Assembly (NCBI GenBank): GCA_013368315.1
Contig: JAACJM010000061.1
Span: 124,001 to 188,000, forward strand
Reading direction: 5' to 3'
Length of the DNA stretch: 64,000 nucleotides
Source of the DNA: Tetrapyrgos nigripes
Taxonomy: Eukaryota; Basidiomycota; Agaricomycetes; Agaricales; Campanellaceae
Shown piece after piece: positions 23,390 through 36,856 of the stretch (position 1 is the stretch's first letter; each line of letters starts with the position of its first letter). A program made the translations under genes and the position numbers. The notes under the pieces were generated by a model. That model did not search any database, was not told where the DNA came from, and saw only the letters and a list, made by a program, of their open reading frames with translations.

Positions 23390-24589
23390 CATGGGTTCTG
23401 TCAACACCTCTTACCACCACCATCTCCGCTGCCATCGCCCTCCAGCACAACGTTCCCGTCCTCTACCTCATCTCTTATGGTGCGTAATCATCGCCGTCTT
23501 GATGCTGACATCTTTGGTGTACAGATTGTGAAGTTTTGTGAAGTTTTTACGAGGTCTCACCATCTCACATCTGAGACCTCTCCGACAAACACTCCCTCCT
23601 GTACTTTCGGCGCGCCTCTAGTCTGAGAGGTCCTCACACCCCTTCAACACTTCCCTGCTCTCCCTTCGACGTCTTCCGGTGTCCTTGTTACGAAATCTAT
23701 TGCTGAGCTGCTCAACAGCACCTCTACTAGACTCCCAATCCTCCTTCTTCACTCCTGCGTGTCGACAGTACCTCAAGACTTCTCCAGCCCCACTTCCTGG
23801 TCCCTTCCACCCCTCCAATCTCCCATCCTCACTCCCTCCACTGTGTACACTGCGTCGTCTCTCTTCGTCGCAGTCGGTGTCTCACTATCTATGACTTCCG
23901 CCAGTGACGTCAGCGGTCCGGATACCTGAGGCTTTCCGCCGTCCGCCCATCCTTCCGGATCCCATGACTCTGAGGCCTAGGCCGTCAAAAACAGTCTCGG
24001 ATGACTGGAGTGCAGGGGGGCGTATGCTTGTCTCCAGGGCTTTCGGATTGCCTCACTTTCTTTCCCTGCTGCTTATCTTTCCAGTGCAGCACCCATTCCT
24101 GCACTCTCCATCACTATCTCCTCCACTGCTGTCGATATTCAGCCCTATGTCTACAGCATCCCTCTCCCATCCATTTCTTTTGTATTTTTTTCTCTCTATG
24201 TTGTTTTGTAGGTTGCATGTACTTGTACAGTAGTAGTAGTACTTACTGTAATAACTCGAACCCCGCTTACTAACCTTTCCTTCAGCATATGCTTACTCCA
24301 TCCAATGGTCCTATCTCATTTTGCGTTGAGATAACGCCACACCGTCTCCGTGTCACCTTTTGCGTTGAGACATCATCATAACGTCTCCGCTCCTTCATGT
24401 TGAGACTGTGTCATACTGTCTCTGTGTCGTACCAGCGCTTCAGTGTGGTAGACGCTCTACCCTGCCTGCAAGGACGATTGGCCCTACTGCACTGTTGCTT
24501 GCCCCGCAGTTATCCATATATTGGGTCCACGTAGTAGTTCCTTGTAGCTAGTACGGTGCGGCGTATAAATTCATTCATTCATTCATTCA
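23390..24589 (+). mobile_element. Probable non-autonomous retroposon with TTCA-repeat tail
   Basis: This is a pyrimidine-rich stretch without a convincing ORF. It ends in TATAAA followed by five TTCA units (24570-24589), the kind of short tandem tail left by LINE-type retroposition. Just before the tail are three imperfect tandem units (24319-24430) of the form TTTTGCGTTGAGA..CGTCTCCG. The tail directly abuts coding sequence of the PARP gene, whose start is missing. The 5' boundary (23390 is only a guess) and target duplication could not be determined, and no reverse transcriptase is present. Confidence 0.4.
24319..24430. repeat. Three tandem hairpin-capable units
   Basis: There are three units of 35-40 bp. 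Each contains TTGAGA near its start and GTCTC near its end, so each can fold back on itself. Units 1 and 2 share TTTTGCGTTGAGA; unit 3 is diverged (TTCATGTTGAGAC). Confidence 0.6.
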
Positions 24590-26605
24590 ACACCATCGAT
24601 CTCACTCTTGACGACAGTGACTTGGGAGAGCTCCTTGACATCCCAAGCCTTCCTGCAAAGACACTGACCAGTTCCAAAAAGCGCAAAATCAAGAGTGGGA
24701 CTGGTACTAAACTGCCGCCACCCAGTGACAAGGTCATCCACTTGCTAGATTCGGACTCAGACGTCGTGAGTGCTTCCGCCATACTACCCGTTTGCGATCT
24801 ACCTGAGTTCAGAATCAAAAGGACGAACCCCCTCACGAATCAAAACGACGAAAACCTCTCCGAACCTACGATAGCAATCAAGCGCTAAATTCAAAATCTG
24901 CGGATTTGCCAAGCACCGAGATTAAGAATTCCACGAAACCAGAACGTTCGAATACCAAAAACAAGAAGGTATCGAGGAGAAGTGAACCATTCCCAGCAGA
25001 GGCGGGACCTCGGCAGGATGGGCCGTTAGCGAGCTCACGCTCTAAAAGAACGACAAAATACCCAGTGGTACACGATGGCGATGCAGAGCTGGCCAGACGT
25101 CTCGCAGAAGATGAAAGGAAAGAATATAGAGAACTCATCCAACGCATCGAAGGGCAAAAGGTACCGTCCACTCTCTTTTCGTGTTCGCGTGCGGAGGCAA
25201 TTTGAACTAACGGCCGTCTTCACTTTCATACGCACAGGAAGGCATCGTATTCAAATTGGTCATCAACGCCGACGGAACACTTGAAGACGGCTCACCAGCC
25301 CATCCTGATGATCTCCAACGTTTTGAGCCCTGGAGAGCCTTATTCGAAACCCCATTTGTCGCACCGTCACTTCCAGGCCTCCAAGCCGAGCCAAGTTTCA
25401 AAGTCAAAAGACTTCACTGGATAGTCAATTATGAACTCGAAAAGCGATTTGAGAACGCTCGGGAACAATTGAGAAATCTGCTGGGCGAGGAACCGAAAGA
25501 ATTGATGCTGTTTCATGGGACCCAAGAGAGGAACATCGATCTGTGAGTGGCATTTCACAAGTTTTGCTTTCATTGGCTCTTGGTTAATTTGTCACAAAAT
25601 CACTATGAAAAGGATTCTCAAAGGCGGTTTCCGCATAGGGGGTATGAATGGGCACCCACTCACAAATGGCGCAGCATGTGGACATGGTATTTATCTAGCA
25701 AAGCATGGGGCGATGTCAATGGGTTATGCAGTCGACGGGAATCGTATATTCGCTTGCAGAGGTATGTTCAATGGTTGAAAAGCTGTCTTCATTGAATACT
25801 TCAAGTTCAGTCTCTCATCTTCACTTGCTCCTTTGGTATGTTTGTATGTATAGTTCTACCAGGCCTCACAACCAAGAGCATGGCATACTCGAGTCGTCTT
25901 CCACCCAGTACCGAGCTTGGATACGAGAAATATCACAGCTGGACCGATGATGACAGCGTTTACGTGGTGCGATATACGACTTTAGTCCTTCCTTGCTATG
26001 TGCGTCGACGTTGGTTCAGAGTTCCGGCATCAACTTCATTGTTTCTGACGATCTAATCACAGATGATCGAATACGACCAACCTGGTTACACGCAACTCTA
26101 CGCCAATAACATAGCTCTTCGGCTGGTGGCACCTGCACCTGCACCTGCAACTATCCCGATGCCAGTCGCTGCACTTCCTCCCGGTATTGGACTTGGAGCT
26201 GGTGGATTATTAGGAGGTCTTTTGGCAAACGCAAACGCCATGATAAATCCACCACCGAACATTCTGAACAGATTGGGGTTTTTGAATGGTGTAGCGGTTG
26301 ACCCAACCCCAGCGATTCATTCAAGACCTCCACGGCGCACCACATCCTCGACAAGAATCCGTAGGCGTGCTACTGACAAGTCTACGACAGCTGCGATGGG
26401 CGCCAATGCAGGAGTAAGTATGGGAAACCGGACTGGGGAAACCTCTGAAGGGGGCTCTGGGAGCACGACTCACAAATCTCGAAGTAGAACTGCGGCTTTC
26501 AATGAAGATGATAATAATGGGGATGAGGAAGAAGATGAGCCTGCGCAAATGACAGCAGTGAACGCAAAAGGAAAAGGAAAAGCTCCGAGTCGAGCGAAGA
26601 ATTGA
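24590..26605 (+). CDS. PARP-family ADP-ribosyltransferase, 5' end missing or disrupted
   Basis: Exons joined by eye give an N-terminal region with a SUMO-interaction-like motif (TIDLTLDDSD) and basic stretches, then a PARP catalytic region. The region includes RLHWIVNYELEKRF, the H of the H-Y-E triad in LMLFHGTQE, and the tyrosine in ACGHGIYLAK. Later blocks are YEKYHSWTDDDSVYVVRY and MIEYDQPGYTQLY. The acidic, Lys-rich tail ends at 26605. The usual triad glutamate could not be placed with certainty, so mono- versus poly-ADP-ribosylation cannot be called. An intron (GTGAGTGC..TTCAG, about 24767-24811) keeps the frame. No in-frame ATG precedes TIDLTLDD: the frame runs through the TTCA tail to a stop at 24535. 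The native start is therefore lost, or lies in an undetected exon upstream of the inserted element. Confidence 0.7.
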
Positions 26606-27215
26606 TGGATGCTTAGTACCACGTAGAAGTACAGATGTAAAGTTTAGGACCACAGCGATATTGGAATACGAAACTCCCATTCCCAAAAAGTGAAGCCGGA
26701 TTCTCGATGGTAGATGAAGTCGTTCACGAATCACCTACTGCCGCGCACGCGCTGCTCGTTTGTAATGGTGTAATCTGACCGTCTCCTCAACTCTTTCCTG
26801 TGGAGTTGTACTCAATGGACAACTAGTTAGTTCGCATAGCAACTCAACGCGACGCGTCTCAGCGCTGACCACACGTGAGTTATACGCCGCGACACAGCCA
26901 CACAATAATTTTTCCGTTCCCTTCCACCATCATCTTCTGCTTCCTTCAGCCGGTAGAAGGGACAAGAACGAAGATTTGCGTGTAGACTGGTACTAGTACC
27001 ATCGGTACCACCATGAGTGCGTCTACGTCTTTAGAATCTGATTACTTTCTCTGACTGTTCTCTTTTCTCTCACATCAATCTGCTTCATCTACTATCGGAT
27101 CTCTGACGTGCTTCTTGCCATTATGAACCGACGAACAAACAAACGTGGTTGGACTTTCTCTTTCCAACTCTCTACTCAACACCGGACACTTCGTCTGAAA
27201 TCACTCTTTATCATC
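26606..27215. other. Intergenic and HIS1 leader with uORF
   Basis: No gene is seen up to about 27000. The HIS1 leader holds a complete 13-residue upstream ORF (27013-27054, ATG..TGA). It also has an in-frame ATG at 27123, which would add 31 basic residues to HIS1. Whether either is used cannot be told. Confidence 0.5.
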
Positions 27216-28630
27216 ATGGCCGCTTCACCCACCTCCCCAATCCTAACGTCCTCATTGTCGTCATCGATAATATCATTGGCATCTACCGCCCCTATACCCG
27301 TTGGACTAACAGACGCCGAAGCACTCTCCGGTCGATTGTTATTTGCGATTCCTAAGAAAGGTTGGCGCAATGGATATTTTATGATGGAGTTCTACTAGAT
27401 GATTAACGTCGTCTTCGTTATTGTGTCTTCCTAGGAAGGTTGCATGAAAAGTGTCTAAATATCTTGTCTGGTGAGTGATCCTTGTGGAATTTCTTATCTG
27501 AATCGCTGATTTCCTCTCTCTCAGGCGCGGACATCCAGTTTCGTCGTCATGCGCGGTTAGATGTTGCGTTGGTCTTAAATTTACCTATTGCGCTGTGAGT
27601 GAGTTTTGAGGCAGAGTGCTGGTTGGGCCTGTAGCTAATGCAATTGTTCACTCGTTTCCCATCGCTCTCTTCACATTACTGCTGTATTTTTGCCTCTTCT
27701 ATTCTAGGATCTTTCTCCCGGCCTCCGATATCCCGTCTTTCGTTGGAAAAGGAAACGTCGATCTTGGTATTACGGGACACGATGTAATATTAGAGTCAGA
27801 GATGGAGGAGCATATCACTGAGGTGCTCAAGCTGGGTTTCGGGAAATGTGCGCTGCAGGTAAGTCTCGGAGCCCTAGTTTGAGGTTGACACGTCGTATCC
27901 TCACCCATACTGCGATCTTTTCTCGCTAGGTCCAAGTCCCTGAACAAGGTCCCATCAAAACCGTCGAAGACCTAGCCGGAAAGAGGGTCGTCACGAGTTT
28001 CGAGGTGTTGGCAGGGAAGTATTTTGCGGAGATGGATGAGAGGTTGGGGTTGATGAAGGACGGGAAGGAAAGGACGAGAATAGAGTATGTTGGTGGTAGT
28101 GTGGAGGCAGCTTGTTCGTTAGGGTTGGCTGATGGGATAGGTGAGTCAGAAATACTCTGTCCAATTTGGTTCATACGCCTATGCTCATATTCAACTTGTA
28201 CCTATCTACCTATGGCCTATACATAGTCGATCTCGTCGAATCAGGCGACACAATGCGCGCAGCTGGTCTTCACGCCATCGCTACCCTCCTCAACACAGAA
28301 GCTGCCCTCATCAAATCCACTCGGCCAAAACCCAACAGACCAGCAGAGCTCTCAACACTCATCGATTTGATAACAAGTCGTATAGCTGGAGTCGTTGCTG
28401 CGTCGAAATACGTGATATGTCAATACAACGTTTCTAGAGATTTGCTTTCTGCTGCGACTGCGGTGACACCGGGAAGGAGAGCAGCGACGGTGAGTCCGTT
28501 GGAGGAAAGTGGGTGGGTAGCGGTTAGTTCGATGGTAGAGAAGAAGAATATTGCGAGTATTATGGATGAGTTGACGAAGATTGGGGCGCAGGATATTTTG
28601 ACGTTTAATTTGGATAACTGCAGGGTTTGA
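27216..28630 (+). CDS. HIS1: ATP phosphoribosyltransferase HIS1 (HisG-type)
   Basis: This enzyme catalyses the first step of histidine synthesis, condensing ATP with PRPP, and is normally feedback-inhibited by histidine. There are six exons: 27216-27360, 27435-27470, 27525-27596, 27708-27858, 27930-28140 and 28227-28630. The joints keep the frame throughout. HisG blocks are visible: LLFAIPKKGRLHEKCLNIL, FVGKGNVDLGITGHD, KRVVTSFEVLAGKYF, and GSVEAACSLGLADGIVDLVE (PRPP-binding region with ESGDTMRAAGL). A C-terminal regulatory ACT-like domain follows (VSSMVEKKNIASIMDEL). Length is about 340 residues, as expected for the long-form fungal enzyme. The alternative start at 27123 would add a basic extension and is less likely for a cytosolic enzyme. 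Confidence 0.93.
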
Positions 28631-28670
28631 GAACTACGAGACAGAGAAAATAAAAGCTGTACTTTAGATT

Positions 28671-29179
28671 CTAGAAACGAATACCAAGTCCCGGCGACTT
28701 CGCACTGGAGGAGGAGGAGGAGGAAGAGTCTATTACCCAGTCTGGAATCAAATACTGATGCAGATGCGCGGGGGGTCCAGAAAGCGTCCCGATGTAGGTC
28801 TGAGTCTGTATGAGTACATCATTGTTCTTGGAATATCGCTCTTCCAGTCCTTGGCACACTGCACAGACTTCATTTCCGGCTGTGCCAAGGCTTGGCTTCA
28901 GCCTCTGGAACAAATAAAGCACGGTCCTCCTCCACCATCACCATTACCACCACTACCGTCGCTGCCGCGACCTCGTCTACCACTCTTGGAAAGAAAGGGC
29001 AGAATGCGCTCCAGAAGTGTTTGCTCTTCTAGAGTCTTTCCTGGAAGCTTTATCGATGACGTTCGCCTTAAATTTCTTGGACTTCCAACTGGATTCTTGG
29101 CTCTAGAACTATGAATCAGTACTATACCTGAACTCAACCATACACTCTTGGCAGCTGGTTTTTTAGACCCTTTTTTCAT
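28671..29179 (-). CDS. Small basic protein, unknown function
   Basis: This is a gene of about 120 residues with probably three exons. Exon 1 encodes MKKGSKKPAAK. An intron of about 45 bp leads to KNPVGSPRNLRRTSSIKLPG and KTLEEQTLLERILPFLSKSG. A second intron ends in GGCACAG, before AGNEVCAVCQGLEERYSKNN. The end is a Ser tract and SPGLGIRF, stop at 28671. The splice sites were chosen because they alone join the three frames. A CxxC pair (CAVC) is present, but no known domain. It is tail-to-tail with HIS1, with about 40 bp between the stops, and head-to-head with the ATPase gene. The alternative, that these are chance frames, is less likely given the splice consistency. Confidence 0.45.
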
Positions 29180-29306
29180 GTCATGTCCACTCTATGTCTT
29201 AGCTCTCATTGATATGATATACCATTACGGAGGCACAACAGGGCACGACTTCATCGATCCAGGGACATATTCCACCTTTGCCAAGACTTGTCCAAAGGTT
29301 GAAATG

Positions 29307-29315
29307 TATATAAAG
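29307..29315 (+). promoter_or_regulatory. TATA box of the ENA ATPase gene
   Basis: TATATAAAG lies 84 bp upstream of the ATG at 29399. Confidence 0.55.
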
Positions 29316-29398
29316 GCTTTCAAGCAGAGGTGAGTTCCTGACAACTACCTTCGAGTTTTTACCTTGTCGTCACACTTCATATATTGTAACGTCTCGAC

Positions 29399-32300
29399 AT
29401 GTTTTCCATTACGAAAATCTTCAAGAGGAAGAACTATGGCCGTGCCTACACCCGGTCAACGAGCCAAAGGACCACCAATGCCGACAACAAACAGACGGCT
29501 CTCGTGGAGCGTGCTTATCTCCTCGAACTCTCTGTCCTACTCAACAAACTCAAGACACACGAAACCGAGGGTTTGTCAGAGGAAGATGCAAATGCTAGGC
29601 AGGAAGAGTACGTTCTCTCTATACTTACTACACCTCAAAACCTTCTCACTCACACTCGCACTCGCATAGATACGGCGAAAATCTCCTTACTGATCAAGGC
29701 GGCGTCTCCCTTCTTTCCGTCCTCATCCGCCAAATGGCCAACGCCCTCACCCTCGTCCTCCTCGCCGCCATGGCTCTCTCCTTCGGCGTCCAAGACTGGG
29801 TCGAAGGGGCTGTCATCACCGCTGTCATCATCATCAACGTCACCGTCGGCTTCTTCCAAGAATACAAAGCCGAAAGAACGATGGATTCCCTACGAAGTCT
29901 CTCTTCACCCACCGCGGTCGTCATTCGTAATTCCGAAGCCATATGTATCCCAGCCAAAGACGTCGTTCCCGGAGATATCGTTAACATCAAGATTGGAGAC
30001 GTTGTCCCTGCAGATCTGAGGCTTTTGAGTACGGCAAATTTGGAGATTGATGAGGCGTTGTTGACCGGGGAGGCTTTACCTGTTGTGAAGGTGGTGGAGC
30101 CTGTGAGGCCTCAGGTTATGCCTGATGGGCAGAGTATCCCTGTGGAAGTTGGGGATAGGATTAATATGGCGTTTGCGAGTACTAATGTGACGAAGGGAAG
30201 AGGTTTGGGAGTGGTAGTTGCTACTGGGATGGGCACTCAGGTTGGGAGCATTGCAATGGCGTTGGGAAAGAAGGATACAGATATGTTGAAGAGCGTTGGA
30301 GCTGAAGAGGAGAAAGTCGCGCTGAAGAGGAAGATGTATGAGAAATTGATGGCTTGGCTTGGTCTTCGATCTGGAACACCGCTGCAGATCAAGTGAGTTT
30401 TCCTCTATTCGATTTTTTACCTATCGGTTCTGAATTTTTGAGACAGGATGAGCAAACTCGCATACATCCTCTTCCTGTTTGCCATTCTACTGGCTATCAT
30501 CGTGTTTGGCGTTGCGAAGGTGCGTCACCTGGTCTCAATCCGCTTTTCTCGATGTTGTACTGAATTTTTCTTCTCTTTTTATCCTCACAGTTCAGAGTCA
30601 ACAACGAGGTCGCCATCTACGCCATTGCCCTCGCTATCTCCGTCATTCCTGAATCCCTAATCGCTGTCCTGACGCTCACCATGTCAGCTGGAATGCAACG
30701 AATGGCCAAACAAAGCGTCATTGTTAGGAAGCTTAATGCCTTGGAGGCTTTGGGAGGTGTTACGTGCGTTTTTCTTCTCTTCTTTCGCTTTCAGAGCTGA
30801 TATCGGATGGTTCTACCTCTCCAGGGACATCTGCTCAGACAAAACAGGTACCCTCACCCAAGGCAAGATGACTGTTCGGAAAATCTGGATGTCTTTGTCA
30901 TTGTCAGACTCAGACTGTGCCGATGGACAAGCAGCTCATCGTGATTTGACGGTGGAATCCGGTCCTGAGGCCTTGAACCCCGAAGGAAGGGTGTTTGAGA
31001 AGCTGGTTGATGGGGAGGTGGTGATAGACCCCAAGAAAATGGACAATGGTCTGCGTGAATTGGTGACAGTAGCGTCGTTGTGTAATGTCGCTACGTGAGT
31101 GTTCTTTGTTCTTCTGTTCTCTTTTCTTCATATACTGAAGGCTTTCTAATCGTCTTTCCTTCTACGTGTACAGTATCGGCAAAAACAAGGAAAATCGGTG
31201 GACAGGCACTGGTGATCCTACAGAACTCGCTTTGCAGGTCTTTGCACACAAATTGGGAATGGGAAAGCCTTCGCTCGTCATACCCGGGTCGTCTGGTCCT
31301 GCTGAGGGCACGATAGCCGACTCCGAATTCCTCTCAGATCCAGAGAAGAAGAAACTCGAAGCCATCGACGAGGAGAAACAAGAAAGCCTCGACGACCTCC
31401 ACGTCAATAAGACTGTTTCCAATCCTTCACTCCATGCATCCCATTCATACAAGCGTTACAGATTCAAGACCGAGTACCCTTTCGACTCTTCCCTTAAACG
31501 CATGTCAACGATCTATATTGATAAGGAGAACCCAGATGCTCCGTTGTTGCTGTTGAAAGGGGCGGTGGAGAGAGTTTTGGATGCTAGCATTGGTTATGCT
31601 AGTGGTAGTGTTGGCGGTACTGGTCAGTCTGGAGAGGTCGAAGGAGTGTCGTCTCAGGACACTGGGCAGTCCAACGTCTTACCCTTAGACGACGCAGCCC
31701 GTACCCAAATCATCGCTACCATGGAAGAAATCGCATCTCAGGGGCTTCGTGTCCTGGCTCTCGCTTCACGAAGACTGGACGCTCAGGCCGAGTTGAAGAA
31801 GTTGCGGGCACGTAGATCGATTTCTTCGGAATCTACGGCTGTTTCTTCTGGGGTTGGTAGTGGCCAAGAGAACAAGGGAACGGATCCGGTGGAGATGATG
31901 CTTGGAGAGTTGACGAGGGAGGAGATAGAGAAGGATTTCGTGTTCCTTGGATTAGTGGGTATCTATGACCCTCCGAGACCAGAAAGTGTCAGGGCTGTGA
32001 GGGCATGTCAGGCTGCGAGTATTACTGTGCATATGTGAGTACTTACCATTCCATCTCATTGAGTATTTCTGATGAAGTTGATATAGGCTGACCGGTGATC
32101 ACGCTGCGACTGCTACCGCCATTGCTAAGGAGATAGGAATTGTAGAACCAAGTGCACCAAAGGGTGCTATCATGACTGTACGTCTCATCATCAATATTAC
32201 TTCTACACTCGCCCTAACGCTTTTTTAGGCTACCGAATTTAATAAACTCACCGACGGCCAAATTGATGCCCTTCCCCAATTACCCCTGGTCATCGCTCGT

Positions 32301-33469
32301 TGCTCGCCAGAGACTAAAGTCCGTATGATAGAAGCTGGCCGCCGTAGAGGCAAATATCTTGCCATGACTGGCGACGGTGTGAATGATGCGCCAGCTCTGT
32401 CCCTTGCTCCAGTTGGAATTGCTATGGGCATGGATGGCTCTGATGTTGCCAAAGATGCCTCAGACTTGGTGTTGACGGATGACAACTTTGATTCGATCCG
32501 GGCTGCTATTGGGGAAGGTAGAAGGATCTTTGACAATATCCAGAGATTTGTGCTGCACCTGCTCTCGACGAATGTTGCCGAAGTTATTCTTTTGGTGATT
32601 GGTCTAGTCTTTATCGATGACTTGGGACAATCTGTGTTTCCGTTGTCACCTTTGGCGGTTCTTTGGATCAACATGATTACTTCGGGGTACGTTACGTGAG
32701 TTACGTCTGCTGAGTATTTACTGACACTTATGCCTTTTTGTAGTCCTCCTGCGTTTGGTCTTGGTTTGGAGAAACCTGCTTCCAATGTTATGAAGCGTCC
32801 CCCGCATAGTATCAAGACCGGTGTCTTTACCTGGCAGGTCATCTTGGACTGTCTAGCATATGGAGTGGCTATGGGTGCGGTCGCCATGTTGAGCGTAAGT
32901 GGTCTACTTCGTTGGCCTTCCGTTGTTGTCCCTCACGTCGACTTTCGAAAATTTAACAGTTCGTAGCTGTGGTTTGGGGTCGTTACGAAGGTGACCTAGG
33001 ACAGGATTGTAACAAAAGCGGAAACTTTGAGGAATGCCGAGCAGTATTCCGTGGTCGGTCTACTGTCTTTGCCACCCTTACCTTCTGTATCCTCTACTAT
33101 GCTTGGGAGCTAAAAGCCTTGGACCGCCCGTTGGTTAACATGACCCCTGGGCAACCGTTTTGGATTGATTTGTGGGCCAATCAAGTCTTATTCTGGTACG
33201 TTTATGTCAGTTTATATTTTTGCCTGATGCTGACCCATGGCCTTTGTAGGGCTGTTGTCCTCGGTGCTGCCAGCGTCCCCATCGCCATTTACGTGCCTGG
33301 TCTGAATACTAATGTATTCTACCAATCCGGTATTACCTGGGAATGGGTGGTTGTTGTTGGGCTCACTGTGCTCTTCATTATTGTCTGCGAGTTGTGGAAG
33401 CTGTTTGCTAGAAGCAAGGACTGGTATGCGAGGATTGGACAAGGAACAAGACTAGCAGGCGTGGCTTAG
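29399..33469 (+). CDS. ENA1: ENA-type (P-IID) Na+/K+-exporting P-type ATPase
   Basis: This plasma-membrane pump exports Na+ (and K+ in some species) at the cost of ATP. It has about ten exons and about 1,080 residues, the usual size. Exon 1 (29399-29607) gives the cytoplasmic N-terminus with LSEEDANARQEEYGENLL. Exon 2 (29670-30392) holds TM1-TM2 and the actuator motif LLTGEALPV (the family TGE). Later exons give the TM4 signature AISVIPESL, the phosphorylation site DICSDKTGTLTQGKM, and the nucleotide-binding KGAVERVLD. Then follow the hinge TGDGVNDAPALSLAPVGIAMG and C-terminal membrane segments ending RIGQGTRLAGVA. An acidic/Ser linker lies in the N domain. No break is seen. It shares its upstream region with the small minus-strand gene ending at 29179. 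Confidence 0.93.
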
Positions 33470-34414
33470 CGATACGGTCAAGAAAAGGCGGTAGGAGGGC
33501 CTGTGTGCTCGAAGCAAACGAAGGGTCACCGCAAATACTTCTCCAGAATGCATTTGGGATGTAATCGGGGTACAGGATCGCTTGGCGAAGATTCTGAGAA
33601 TGATGCGATTGTACTAATAGTATTTCAAGTGTCGTCTTTTTGTTGTAAGCACGAGTCAACTTCACGTTTGCGATACATAGGATGTAAATTGTTTCGATGT
33701 CTAATTTGGATCACTGTAGGTTTTTGGGGCTGCGAGAAGGAAAAGTTATACTAGTACATCAGCCTCAGGCTCTATAGCTATCAGACGTGGTGGAAGATAC
33801 CGATTTTCTGGGACCGATCTAGTTTAGCTTGGTGTAGAGTACTACATTTTCTGAAAAAAAGTCGTCAGACCCAGTCACTCAAGATCCTCAGAAAGGGGAG
33901 CAGCTATGTCGATGTTTGGTTTCAACCTCTGAACCAGACAGAGCGGAACCAGATAGAGCGATCACATGCGGCGGCACGTACTTATGGAAACTCTCCGTTT
34001 TACCGCTAACTTGTTGACTCAGTCCCCTCGATGCAATACGCAACGATTACCCAGATTATCCGTTCTGGCCAGATCTTTCCTGCTTCATACAACTGTGTAT
34101 GTGGAGATGCTGTGAAGATGATCAACACTAACTTTAGTGACTTAGTAACTGTAGCAAAATTCGGATAAACGCCCCTTCGTTGGCATAAATGGTAAGCACA
34201 CACGTCTTATCGGTAAGCCCATATCTTTCTTACATGTAACTATGCACCGGAAGGACTGAATTGCAGGTTAACACTGCCGTATGGTATAACAACTGAGGTA
34301 TTCCAACTTGGAGAGGCATTCCAACTTCACTACTTCTCCAACGCGACGTCTGCGCAACGTCCAACTTTCCGACCAAGCTCACTGATCACCCAGAACCCTA
34401 ACAATAACTTCCAA
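33470..34414. other. Intergenic, no gene seen
   Basis: Only short frames occur here. A small imperfect direct repeat (GAACCAGACAGAGCG / GAACCAGATAGAGCG, about 33930-33961) is present. CATTCCAACTT also occurs twice near 34300-34325. No RNA gene was recognised. Confidence 0.4.
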
Positions 34415-35915
<1,501 letters not shown>

Positions 35916-36124
35916 ATCTCTTTGTTTTTGCTTTGTTTTGCTGAATATGCTGTGGCATAATGCTTAGACATAGAATAATGGACGAATTGACCTTCCTCAC
36001 CACTGATTCCTTAATAAACCGGCCTAGCCAAGTAGCAACTAGCTGATAGCCAGCACCAAGCAGCGAACCCTAAGTAACCATAATTTCTTCATTGCCATCA
36101 TTCGTTTTTACTTAGATATTTCTA

Positions 36125-36838
36125 GTCCTCCTGGTCTCACCACTAAAGATAGACGATACTCTAGCCGTGTTCCATTGAGCACCGAGTTTAGGCGCGAAAA
36201 GTACCATAGCCGCAAGGTTGACGAGAGCGTCTACGTCGTACGGTATGCGAGTTTGGTTCTTCTATCCTATGTGCATCACCGATGTTCAGACTTCCAGATG
36301 ATTGAATATGACCAGCCCAACTACAACCAATTCTATGGTACTTACCACTTATCCCACCCGTTGCGCGCCTTCCCGTTGGACTTGGAGCGGGAGTTGGTGT
36401 GTTAGAAGACATCTTCGCAAACCTGGGGATAAATGCCATGAACAATCATGTAAATGGGATGTTGAATGCAGTTATACCCCGATACCTCAACCACGTGCGA
36501 CGAAGTCAACTACAGGTTTGATGGGCAGTGCTACCACGGGTGCAGGAACGAGAAGCAGTGCTGGCCCGCTCGGGTTGCTTCAAGAGGTGCAACGAGCAAG
36601 ACTTGTACAACTCGAAGTAGAGCTGCAAAGGTGCCAGCACCGGGGCGCCACTTGGTGCTCAACTTGAAGCTGGGTTGAGACCGCTATACGATGAGGACAG
36701 TGATGAGGAAGATGATGATTCCGGTGAAGGTGACGAAGACGAGGATGATGAAGAAGAGCCTCCGCGCAGGGTGACAACAAGATTTAGAGCTGGTCGTGTA
36801 GCCGCAAAGGGAAGGGGCAAGACTCGGGGGGGGGATTG
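36125..36838 (+). pseudogene. Decayed copy of the PARP gene C-terminal third
   Basis: The segment matches the 3' part of the PARP gene (about 25857-26605) in order. EKYHSRKVDESVYVVRY corresponds to EKYHSWTDDDSVYVVRY. A shortened intron follows, then MIEYDQPNYNQFY for MIEYDQPGYTQLY, and finally an acidic stretch and a Lys/Gly-rich tail. The catalytic HGT and GIY blocks are absent and the frame is broken after the MIEYDQP exon. It is therefore a partial duplicate, 10 kb from its source, retaining an intron and so not a processed copy. Confidence 0.75.
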
Positions 36839-36856
36839 ATATTGATCGCAGTATTA

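Noticed and set aside
23315..24260. ACTCGAACC motifs at about 23330 and 24246, possible tRNA/SINE B boxes on the minus strand
   Set aside because: No A box at the right distance and no acceptor stems; the two lie in the same orientation, so they are not transposon ends either.
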